From NCBI GenBank assembly GCA_051294375.1, contig CM119266.1, forward strand, positions 2,196,306 to 2,260,305: 64,000 nt of DNA. The letters run 5' to 3'. Every line of letters begins with the position of its first letter. The first letter of the stretch is position 1. The position numbers and the translations under genes are program-made. Under the pieces are notes generated by a model. The model was not told the origin of the DNA and ran no database searches. It was given only the letters and a program-made list of their open reading frames with translations. This document shows positions 11,299 through 22,911 of the stretch, one piece after another. The stretch comes from Paraspadella gotoi (lineage: Eukaryota; Chaetognatha).

Positions 11299-12006
11299 TA
11301 GATAGTTTTTATATTGGGAGTCCAAAAAGCTAAAATCGTCGGACCTTCGTTGTTCGTCTCGAAACAACAGCCGGCTGGAATCCCAATGTTCTTTCCATAC
11401 TTGACGCCCTTCGCTTGAGCGCATTCTTCCGCCGACTCGCATCTCCGCTCTTTCACTCCCCCGCATTCCGCGTCGGCCCCCTGGAGAATGTGTGAGGATA
11501 ATTGACGATTGCTCATTGATCATAAGAAAGAATTCTACAATGAATTTCAGAGAGCGCATGATCCTTCAACCGCAAGACCTTTTGTTCTTCGCATTCTTTG
11601 TCACAATCTTTGACGCAAACGCCATCGAGTCCGCCTGTTCCGGGGGTCAGGTTAAAATGCAAGCGCCAATACCCATTAGAACAGCAACTACAATTAGAAC
11701 AGCAACTACAATAATCACATTAACACTGACGGCAATGCCAGTAATTTGCGAATGTTAATTTGGATGAACATTGACAAAAAGTGAATAAATAACAATAAAG
11801 TTAACAGCCTGAAAACTGTTAAAGAAAGAAAATTCGTGAGGAAACAAAAAAGAAAACTAATCCCGACCGGGTTCGAGGCAACATCCCTTCAACTTTTCCT
11901 TCTTGCAAGTTTCGTCGCTGCGACAAGATTTCGCATCCAAATCGACAACGAATGAGATCAAAGCGACGACGACGATGACGACGATCAACTTTAATCTTGA
12001 ACGCAT
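10467..12006 (-). CDS. Cys-rich surface protein, paralogue 5 of the array
   Basis: Five exons (minus strand): 12006-11868, 11634-11579, 11480-11345, 10945-10844 and 10654-10467, giving 206 residues. Exon 1 encodes a Val/Ile-rich signal peptide and module A (C-x5-C-x7-CC). Exons 2 and 3 encode module B: C-x3-C-x3-C, then an ECGGV box, two Cys, and AGCC. Exon 4 encodes module C (C-x3-C-x2-C, an NIS sequon, then C). Exon 5 gives a Ser/Gly/Lys stalk and a hydrophobic tail (AVVVIVALGV) ending near the stop, which fits a GPI signal or transmembrane anchor. All junction phases agree and exons 2 and 3 have the same lengths (56, 136) as in the two neighbouring paralogues. Three donors begin GTC rather than GTA/GTG, so splicing may be weak. 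Intron 3 holds the TAGA microsatellite and intron 4 a 10-N gap. Family unknown. Confidence 0.75.
11209..11306. repeat. (TAGA)n microsatellite
   Basis: More than 20 nearly perfect tetranucleotide units, located in intron 3 of the array's last gene, just downstream of its exon 3. Confidence 0.97.
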
Positions 12007-12503
12007 CACGAAAATCTCCAGTTTTTAAGTCGAAAAAGTAGAAAGACTTTCTTTTTCTCGAAAGAAGAAATTGCGCCGAACTATGATTATTTATTAGTAA
12101 AACCTAATAGCGAAAGGATTTGACAAAAAGTGGGCAAATCATTATGGGCAGAATTTCTGTTTTTTATCCTTTTATCCCTAACCTCATCTTTAAACCTAAA
12201 AAACCTAATGAATTCTGAATTTAAGCTGAAATCAATAAAAAAAAGGCTTTTTTAAAAAATCTCTCTTTATTTGACGTTCGAAATCGGAAATAACTTTTTT
12301 AAAAAAATATTTTGTTTCACGGAACCAAAAATTCTAAAGATTGGAAAACAAAAACGGAAGATTAATCTCGAAATAATGCATAATTTCCACGTCGAGGTTC
12401 CGTATATTTATCGGCGTCGCCGCAGTGGTGCTGCTAGCGTTGACAGCGGCGATGGTTCGCCGGCGCCAAATCGAGGGCTGTGTCGGGAGCGGCGTCGTGA
12501 GCG

Positions 12504-12745
12504 TCAACGTAACCAGCCACCGTCTCGCCGCCAAGAACGCCACGCCCACGCGGCGACGGTAACAAAGACGACGACGTCAACGTCTAGTTGCGCAGCAGGA
12601 ACGGCGTCGTTGCGGTTGCCGCTGCCGGCGCCAGAGAAGGTGGCGGGGGACGATTGCTTCCCTGACGCCGCGGAAGCAGAGGCCTTCGTTTTGCTTTTGC
12701 CCGATCCCTTGGAGGATTTTACGACTAAAAAGAATTTATTACATG

Positions 12746-12781
<36 letters not shown>

Positions 12782-15050
12782 CTCTCTCTCTCTCTCGGTT
12801 TCTATCGTTCTCTCTTTCGTCTCGCACGCACTGTTTTAAAGATTTCACTTGAATTAATTTATAGTAATAGCATTGAAAGAATAATCTTCTTCTTAATTAA
12901 ACTCATGTATTACGTAATTTATCGCAAGTCGCGCTCGTCACGTTCGGCCTCTCGTACATTTGTTCACACGCTTCACAATTACTCGAACACTTTCCTTCTT
13001 GCACCCCTGTATCGAAAAAAAGAAGATCGCATCTTTAAATAAGAAATTATATATATATAACACAATGGTTTTAGCAGAGCAACTCAATTGGTCACTTTTC
13101 CGTCGGTCGGTTGGTATGTCTGTCTCTGTCCGTCGGTCGGTTGGTATGTCTGTCTCTGTCCGTCGGTCCGTTGGTATGTCTGTCTCTGTCCGTCGGTCTG
13201 TCCCACTAAAATTTCTCCTAACTTCATCAATCAATTAAATGGATATATCTAACCTGATTAGCAATAAAGGATCCTTATTTGATCCTAGCAAAGAACTCAT
13301 CTTTCTATCGATCTAGTTATTGTTTGTACAAACAATCTGAAGAAGTACTTATGAAATTGTTTTATAACAATTGTATCTACAATACTACTACAGTCATGTT
13401 AATATATATGTTAATATGTTAATATCCCCCTATATACTTACATTTTTAAAAGAATTTTAAAAGTGATTTAAAGTTTATTGAAAGGTGATAAGTTTAGCAT
13501 AAATTTTATTAAAATTGGACCATCCATTTAGGAGCAATAATTTTTTAAAATAAAGTACTCTTGTAGCGGTAGTATATCATACCCAACTACTCGTCCGAGA
13601 ATCAGCAACTTTTACACTACCCCAAAGCTGAATGTAAAAAAATCTGATAGATTTAAGACTAATTTTTTTTCTGACATTTTCCAATATTTGAAATAGATTA
13701 AAAATAAAATACACTGGACATCCGGAGGGATAGCTGGATAACTGGATTAACCCAAATCCTTAAAAAAGGTTTTTGATATATATGATTACAGACAGGTCCA
13801 TGATTCTGAAGCTTTTACACGGATTTCAAATGGAAGTAAAATGAAACGATCAAATACTTTGGCTAAATTAACTGAAATTGCAACTTCAGATTTTGCACTT
13901 TGATAAAAAAATTGCTGACTTTTTTTTCAATTCCCAATAGTCCAGCTTGATTACTTTCATAGTTATATGCATGAATAGCATGAAAAAATTTTTTAACAAA
14001 AATTTTTTTGCATCTGAATAAGACCTTCCTGATATAAAATATCTTTTTATAAAAAAAAATAAAATATTTTACAATTTCGGTTTATCTTATACATATAGAC
14101 TTGAGAATATGTGTCTGAGCAATCTGAATGTCAAAAGCTTTTTCACTTTTTAGTTAAAAAAAATCCATGTAGATTTTCGAGTCGATTTTCCTGTTTGGTT
14201 TTGGAATACTCAAATTTAAAAAATGGCCATGTGAAGAGAGAAAAAGTAGAAAAGAAAGAAGGAAAAATAGGAGGCAGAAGTTTGTGCACTGGAGCAATTC
14301 TCAAAGCAGAAAGTCGGTAATCGAAAACTAAAAACTAAAATTATGGAGACCAGGGGGGGGCCCGGCCAAGGGGGTCAGTGGGGGGGCCCGCCATTTCTCT
14401 CGCCGCCCCTGCATGACGCAACTTATGATTGGAATTACCGTTCTTGTTATTTTATATCATACAATAGTGGATATTTTAATTGTCTTAGGTATACCTACCC
14501 TTGTTGTTCGTTTCCAAACAGCACCCCTGAGGCTTCCCGGCATTATTTCCCATTCTGACTCCTTCGTACTTCTTACAGTCGCTTCCCCGTTTGCAATCTA
14601 TTTCTTGCACACCACCGCATTGAGCGTCACCGCCCTGCTTTTGCCTTCTTATTATTAATTCCATATATATATATATAATTCTACTTAACGTCATTGAGAA
14701 ATAAGTCTCCACAATTTTTTTTATTTTGACCTGCAACTTTTGACATTCTTTCTCGCAATCTTTTACGCATTTCCCTCCAAGGCCACCTAAAAATAGATAT
14801 CTTCATTCATAAATCTAAAAATAAATAAACGAATAAACCAACAAAATCCGACGACAATTAAGACTGCTGCCCCGTACCACATGGAGCTCAGCAAGCCGAG
14901 CGGCTCGAGGCGATAATTACCCGGTTTCACGCAGCAGCCGATGAAACTTCCCCCGCCTTCGCATTGTTTGTCGAGTTGGCAATCCTTTCCCGTTGACATG
15001 GGAACTCCCACAAAAACCAAGACGGAAATTAACGACAAAATTGAATCCAT
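12504..15050 (-). CDS. Cys-rich surface protein, paralogue 4 of the array
   Basis: Five exons: 15050-14921, 14786-14731, 14634-14499, 13006-12914 and 12724-12504, giving 211 residues. The signal peptide (MDSILSLISVLVFVGV) precedes module A (C-x5-C-x8-CC). Module B carries KCVKDCEKEC, then AQCGGV and PQGCC. Module C reads GKCSSNC with an NVT sequon before its last Cys. The final exon is Ser/Lys/Gly/Ala-rich and ends in a hydrophobic tail (VDVVVFVTVAAWAW) followed by basic residues. Phases are 1-0-1-1 at the four introns, as in paralogues 3 and 5. Intron 3 is unusually long (1.5 kb) and holds a 30-bp tandem repeat and a MITE fragment. Possible AATAAA at 12266-12271 on the minus strand. Confidence 0.82.
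13101..13205. repeat. 30-bp tandem repeat
   Basis: Three and a half copies of a 30-bp unit containing GGTTGGTATGTCTGTCTCTG, inside intron 3 of the paralogue at 12504-15050. Copies are nearly identical, so the expansion is recent. Confidence 0.9.
13562..13612 (+). mobile_element. MITE fragment
   Basis: Starts TGTAGCGGTAGTAT and shares CTCGTCCGAGAAT and flanking bases with the element at 21101-21177. Only the left end and core are present. Confidence 0.5.
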
Positions 15051-15344
15051 TTTTGCCCATCCAAAAATTTCTTGGAAAGCTTAGAGTAAAAAAGTAAAGG
15101 GATTTTTAAGGCAGAAAGATTTTTTAACTTCTTAGTCTTTTAGACTTTGTCGCCTCTCTTTAACTTTTCACTCTCTCATTTTCCCTTTTACTCATTTACT
15201 CATTGACCCATTTACTCATTTTATCCGGCGAAACGACTCTCTCTCTCTCTCTCTCTTTCTCTGCCTTGATGATTAATGTCGATAATTTTTCCCTCTCTCT
15301 TTACACGGTTTTTAGTATGAGCCCTATAAAATTTAAAGCTCGGT

Positions 15345-15440
15345 AAATGCAAGTAATATTTTTATTCACAACCAAAATTGAATTAACAACTCAATCGACG
15401 AATATCGTTTCCTAACAAAAGATCAACCAATCTTTAGGTA
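15345..15440 (-). promoter_or_regulatory. Conserved 3' UTR and poly(A) region
   Basis: Resembles 17428-17520 over about 90 bases (shared plus-strand words ACAACTCAATCGACG and ACAAAAGATCAAC). Each copy lies about 150-250 bases downstream of the stop of a minus-strand paralogue and includes a minus-strand AATAAA. So it is shared 3' UTR sequence, duplicated or homogenised between neighbouring genes. Confidence 0.6.
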
Positions 15441-15595
15441 AGAAAAATAAGTCATATTCAGATAACCATTGCCAATTTTCCATTGTCAGTAAAGAGTCAT
15501 TGGAATGTCAGTAAGGTGTCCTGTCATGTTTTTTCACTTTAATTAATGTGCAATAGTCACTGAAGCGTCACAGGGTGCGACTGCTTCTTGACCTT

Positions 15596-17166
15596 TCAGA
15601 ACCAGATCTTTAATTTGGGGCCTTTGCGTAATTTTTTGGGCCGCTTTCGCACTGAAAGAAATAAAAGTAATGTCAACTCTAACTCTCTCTTTCTCTCTTC
15701 TTTTCTCTTTTTCTCTCCGAATTGAATTGATTACTAGCATTGGCATTGACGAAACAACCTTTTCGTCCTCACCTACTTAATTAATTTTAATTTTAATTTA
15801 AATTACGTATTACCTATTTTATCACAATTAGCGCTGGTCACGTTTGGACTGTCATACATTTGGTCACAGCGTTGACAATTGCTCGAACATTTTCCTTCCT
15901 GCACCCCTGTAACAAAGAAAAGGGGTTAATCTCTTTAAATAAGAAAATATATACCCAATATGATGGCTTAGGACTATTTCAAAATTTCAACATTATTCGT
16001 TTATTTTTTCAAAAAATAAATGATAAATATTCAAGATAAAATTTTAATATTAAATAAATAAAATATTAATTAATTACTTTATCTCGTTAATTTTTTGATA
16101 AATAAAAAATAAATCTATTTGTATTTTTTTTCAATTGTAGCTACTTTTTATGTAAGAGAAACAAATTCTGGAAAAATAGGGAGCATTACACATTATACAT
16201 TGCTCCCGTTAAAATGTCATTTGTGATAAAATCAAACATCTGAAAGGCTGTTGAGGAAAGGTTAACATGGATAATTTGTTTTGGGACGAAAGATAGAACT
16301 GATAGGTTATTGTTATAAAGGACTAATATTTATAATCTTATGTTTTGATTGGTATTCTTTGTGGGGAAACGATTTTTGAAGCAGCAACCCATAAACAAAC
16401 TCCAAAATAAAAGATGATTTTGTTGTTTTTCCAAAAAAAAATTTATCTTCTCATCCTTTTTGAATTTAAATAGATTAGAGGTCATTAATTTGAAAGCTGA
16501 ACCTTTATGAATTTAGACTCTTTAATCTAAGTATAGGCAAGCAATAGTGAATACAATAATGAATATGGTTTGTACTTTGGCATTCCTACCCTTGACGTCT
16601 GTTTCCAAGCAGCAACCGTCAGGAGGGCCGGTTATATCCCCCATTCTTACTCCTTGGTATTTCGCGCAGTCGCCCGCCCGTTTACAATCTAGTTCTTGTA
16701 CTCCCCCGCATTGAGCGTCTGTGCCCTGAATTAATTTTCCTTGATATTATGATTAATGCTATATCGTTTTGGTCATAGATAATTTAGTCGTTTCCAGACT
16801 TGGCCATTTGTTGAAAATTATACATGAATATTTTATTTTAACCTGCAACTTTTGGCATTCTTTCTCGCAATCTTTAACGCAGTTTCCATTAAGACCACCT
16901 AAAAGTAGATGACACAAATAATTAGCAAACAAAAAATAAATCTCCAAATTCTCTGACTAAAAAAATGAGGTTAACAACAAAAACGATCAATTATTATATA
17001 AAAAAGCATAAAGGCCTTAGCCGGACGAGGCTCAGTACTTACCTGGTTTCATGCAGCAGCCAATAAAACTTCCCACTTTTTCGCAGTCTTTGTCGAGGCG
17101 GCAGCGCTTTCCAATTGCCAAGACCGCCAAAACCAAGACCGAAGTTAACAACCAAAACGAATCCAT
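15596..17166 (-). CDS. Cys-rich protein, paralogue 3, truncated tail
   Basis: Five exons: 17166-17043, 16898-16843, 16725-16590, 15906-15814 and 15651-15596, giving 154 residues. Module order matches its neighbours: signal peptide, module A (CRLDKDC...GCC), module B (NCVKDCEKEC, AQCGGV, PDGCC) and module C (GKCSSNC with NVT). It is closest to paralogue 4. In the phase forced by exon 4 the last exon gives only a short basic tail (RKRPKKLRKGPKLKIWF) and stops. In the next frame it would run 36 codons to 15543, still without a hydrophobic anchor. So this copy is either a secreted form or has lost its tail by a frameshift. A minus-strand AATAAA lies at 15361-15366. Confidence 0.75.
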
Positions 17167-17257
17167 TTTTAGTTATTGAAAAATCGATCAAACACCTTAA
17201 ATCAAAAAAGTAAAAGTATTTTCTAGGGAGTTCCATTTTAAATTTGGATTCTCTCTC

Positions 17258-17314
<57 letters not shown>

Positions 17315-17427
17315 CTCTCTCAATCTCTCTCGGTGTGTCTCTGTCAAGAGGATCCCACGCTCGTTTTTCGCTTCTCTCTTTTTCTTATTCACATTGGACT
17401 AAAATATTAACAAATCAGTCCGAGCAA

Positions 17428-17520
17428 GTAATATATATTTTTTTTATTCATAACTGAAATTGAATGAACAACTCAATCGACGTTTAATAATAATTTCGTT
17501 TCCGAACAAAAGATCAACTC
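17428..17520 (-). promoter_or_regulatory. Conserved 3' UTR and poly(A) region, second copy
   Basis: Partner of 15345-15440, downstream of the gene ending at 17706. Minus-strand AATAAA at 17443-17448. Confidence 0.6.
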
Positions 17521-17705
17521 GTGCTTCATGTGATGCGTTCGATACGACGAGGTCTTTATTGTTATCAGCATCGGTTCATGTTGAGTCGAAAAAAAAAAAA
17601 ATCACGTGTCACGTCATCATTGTCTGGTCAAAGCATCGCATATGGTTGTCGCGTCAATTCGTTACTCAGTTGTCACGCTAACGTCAGGTCGCGCCAACGA
17701 CCGCG

Positions 17706-19370
<1,665 letters not shown>

Positions 19371-19948
19371 CGTCAAAACTAGAGACTCGAGACTCGAAAC
19401 GTTAAACCGGAAAAGTAAGAAGAATTTTTAATCTTTCAACTTAACAAAGAAATAATTTGGAAAACAAATCTGGGTTGAATTTCAGAAATTTCTCTTGTCC
19501 TTAACTTCAATTATATTGTTTTCTTTTTTTTATTATTTGCTCAGTTTTATTAATTGCTAAATTTTTATAACTTTCACATATACGCAAATAAACGAACGAA
19601 ATTATACTTCAATTTTCAATTGTAGTATAGTATAGCTATTGCTAAGAAATAACTGCGTTTGATTACTTCCGAACATTGTTCTTTTTTAAACGATCTTAAT
19701 TTTAAAAACGAAAATCTACATTAATCGAATAAATAATTTTTTCTTCATAAGGAGGATTTATTCAAAAATTGTTTAAATCATAAACAACCGCAACTTGACA
19801 AACACGACAAACGCGACCAAAAAAAAAAAAACAAATGACGAAAAAAGTTCGAAAATCAATTTTGGATTCGGAACAAAATCGATCGATATCAGTTCGTCCC
19901 GACCCCGTACAGCGCCCCGCCGCGCCAAGTGGCGCCACCAAATCGGCG

Positions 19949-21800
19949 TCACGTTTCCTTCCAACTCGATTGCCACGCCCACCGCGACGCCGCCGTCAAT
20001 GCCGCCGCAGTAACAGACGCCGCCGACGATACTAAGAATCTCTCCAGCGGCGACGCTGCGACGACGACACCTGCGGCTCCGCTGCCCTCACCGCCTCCCG
20101 TTCCGTTCTCGCTGCCGCTGCCGCTGCCGCCGCTGACAGACGGGATAGATCCTTTGGGATTGATATCGTCTCCCGGCAGCCGCTGACAGTGGGCGTCGGT
20201 ACGGTTGCGTCGCTTGGCCATGACGGGACACTTGGAGTCACAGAGAGGAGCGCAGATGCCGATCATCTTGCCTGATAGAGTGAGAGGAGAAGAGAGCGAA
20301 ATAGAAAGGCAACTGTTGTGACATTAAACTCACCTTTGGAAACATTGTTCACCTCTTACATTAACCATCATCAACGGCTCCAAATCATGGAATAACCTTA
20401 TAACCTTGACAGAACCTCACCTTTGGTAAAAAGGCTTCATCGATTGCTACAATTACCTCACCGTTATAGTCGGGAGAATTATACGAAAACGTTGATGGTC
20501 GATGCAGAAGTGAGTATTGCTTCTAAAGGTGAGGTTAAAGTCAAAATAATGTTGGATATACTGCAACTGGCAGTATTCACTCTATTGAAGCTACCTTTAC
20601 ACTTTATAGCTCTCTTTGCAACTACATCACCTTTAGAATTGATGGAGAGGCAGCACCCGTCCGGAGTTCCTCTGATTCCGCTGGCGTAAGCGACTTCCTC
20701 GTACTTTTTGCAGTCTTTCGTTTTGCTGCAGGGAAAGTGACCCTTCATATCGCCGCAGTAGGCGCCGCGTCCTTTGGCTTTTACGCAATCGCTGCAGTTT
20801 TGGATGCAGATGCTCTCGATGCCGGCTGAGAGAGTGAGAGACAGTAAGAGATAGAGAGAGAACGAGAGAGAGAGAGAGAGAGATATGCGCATGCATCGGG
20901 ATCGTATTAAATTATTTTGTAAGATTCAATGCAGAGACAGATCAAGAACGGGACGACATGTACTTTTTTATACAAAGGATTATACGAAATTCAAATTCAG
21001 AATATTGAATAAAAACTCATGTAATCCCATTCAAAACTGTCTTTATAAAAAAGTTAAATAATATATTCATTTTTTGAATTAACGTAGGAAATTAATGTAA
21101 TGTAGAGGTAATATTTCATACCCCGTTACTCGTCCGAGAATAAGCAGTATGAAATAGTATGAAATACTACCGCTACAGCAACAGCGACAGCAACCGATAG
21201 ATATTCATTCTAGATATCTGTTCCTATCATGGGACATGCTATGCTGGGTGAGGGCACAAGATAATAACATAACTGGATCCGACAAGCTTTCAATCAAGAC
21301 TCTCTCACTACATTTTATTTTTTATCTTTATTAAATCCCAGAGAGCTTGGCTTTAAACTATTGTTAAGTTAACTATTGAAGAGAGAGTAATTATTGTCAT
21401 GTGTTAGTGACAGAACCATTCAATATCAGCAGTCCCTGAGCTTCGGATCAGGCTGTAACACTGTGTTACAAGCGGGTTAAGCGATCCGTCCCTCTTAACT
21501 GCTAGGCGACCACCGGGCTAGAACCCCGGACCTTTGGGTTAGGAGGCGAATGACTTGCCTCCGGCACCAATGGCCGCTGATGAACGTTTGGTGGATTTTA
21601 GTCCACCATACTATAATGATTCATCTCCTCAACTCCTCACATTTTGCGATGCAGCATCCTTCCTTCTTGTCAAGGACGCACTCCTCGGTTTTCGTGCATT
21701 TGATGGCGAAGGAGACTCGATCCACGACCAAGATGGCGACAACAACGACGACGACCGCCAGGAATCGCGAGTCTTTATCATTTCTCCAACTTGATCGCAT
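19949..21800 (-). CDS. Cys-rich surface protein, paralogue 1 of the array
   Basis: Three exons: 21800-21641, 20825-20631 and 20271-19949, giving 225 residues. Exon 1 starts MRSSWRNDKDSRF and continues into a Val-rich signal segment, then module A (C-x5-C-x7-CC). Exon 2 carries a complete module B without the internal intron (ICIQNCSDC, YCGDM, PDGCC). Here the second and third Cys are one residue closer. Exon 3 holds module C (GICAPLCDSKC, NRT, HC), a Gly/Ser/Glu stalk and an Ala/Val-rich tail (SSAASVTAAALTAA) ending in basic and Trp residues like paralogue 4. It has no intron after module C. Intron 1 contains a MITE-like hairpin and a tRNA-like SINE. AATAAA at 19757-19762 on the minus strand. 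The most divergent member of the array. Confidence 0.75.
21101..21177. mobile_element. 77-bp MITE-like hairpin
   Basis: Ends are inverted repeats of about 21 bp: TGTAGAGGTAATATTTCAT at the left, and the complement of TGTAGCGGTAGTATTTCAT at the right, with two differences. The core contains CTCGTCCGAGAAT. A partial relative lies at 13562. No clear target duplication. Confidence 0.6.
21226..21310. repeat. Dispersed LTR-like repeat, copy 1
   Basis: Shares a spaced pattern (GCTATGCTGGGT, ACAAGATAATAA, TTCAATCAAGACTCTCTC) with 28075-28140 and 47128-47215. The latter has AATAAAGACTCTCT, as in the R region of an LTR. Diverged; family unknown. Confidence 0.4.
21495..21585 (-). mobile_element. tRNA-derived SINE-like sequence
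   Basis: On the minus strand a tRNA-like order is visible: an A-box-like stretch, an anticodon-arm-like CGCCTCCTAACCCAAAGG, and a B-box-like GGGGTTCTAGCCC at 21514-21526. It does not fold into a complete cloverleaf by eye, so a SINE head or decayed tRNA is more likely than a functional tRNA. Confidence 0.4.
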
Positions 21801-21839
21801 TTTTCTTCTATGTATGACGACTAGGAATCGAATGTAAAG

Positions 21840-22900
21840 ACTTTTTTTTTGGTGGCGTGGATTGAGAGTGAAATGCTGATGTTAGATGGCGTGAAAAAAA
21901 TAACAAAAAATTTTAGAATTAGAAATTAATAGTTTAAAATGCTTTTTCCGATGATTCAGTTTAAAAAATCAGTAAACTAATTGTACCAAGTCATTAAAAT
22001 TGTTTGCTCTTTTTTTTTTCTCAAATTTAAAATTTGTAAGTAAATGTATATCTGAGGTCCTCGACTTGAAATGAGCAAGAGTGCATCTAATTCTGGGAAA
22101 ACCTCTATCAGTAAGGCAAAAAAAATAAGGAAGAAAAGAGATAAAAGAAATGGATGTACTGAATCTCAAATCCCGAACGCGATCTTAGATCTTCCGTAGG
22201 AGGAAAATGCATGAGAAGGAAGGCTCATCGTATTGCGTGCATCTTTCGTCTTATTCTCTTAGTTTATTCTGTCATAAAATAAAAAAATCAGATCATTGAA
22301 TTTCAATTTCTTAAAAGTAAAAGAAAAAATAAACAAAATAAACTTTGAATTATCAAAAAAATAATTTATTTGTTTTCAAAGAGGTTTTGGAAAGACAAAT
22401 ATATTTTTTTTAAACATTTTTATTGCCCACATTCGATCGAAAGATTGACAGACTTCAAATAATATTAAGTGCCTTCCTCAGAAAAGAATTTCGAATTTCG
22501 TATGTATAAAACTTGATTTTAAATTCGCCAGTCACAAAAGAAATATACTGACGCCACTCAAAAGATTCTTTTTTAATTTCCCAGAAATTTACTCCCGCTC
22601 GACCAGTTTTTCGTTCTGCTCTCGAAAATCTCGATTACAATTCATTTCTTTATCTAAAGTTCAAACTTCACACAATTACCTAAAGTTTAAACATTTGTTC
22701 TTTCGATCCGGTTTTATTTTTTCAATTTTTATTTTTTTATTTTTTAGTTCCTTAAAAAAAACGAATTTTAGAAACATATACGAAAGTTTAATTTTTCTCA
22801 ATTGTCGTCTTTTTAAAAGTCTTCAAAAACAAAATATAACCTTTATATTATTTCAAAATTTCAGAAAATATCAGCCAAAAAAAAAAACATTCAAGACTTC
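21840..22900. other. AT-rich intergenic region
   Basis: Lies between the minus-strand Cys-rich array and the plus-strand coiled-coil gene, which are transcribed divergently. It must hold both promoters. I see no clear TATA element or other motif. Confidence 0.5.
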
Positions 22901-22911
22901 AAAATCTGGCG

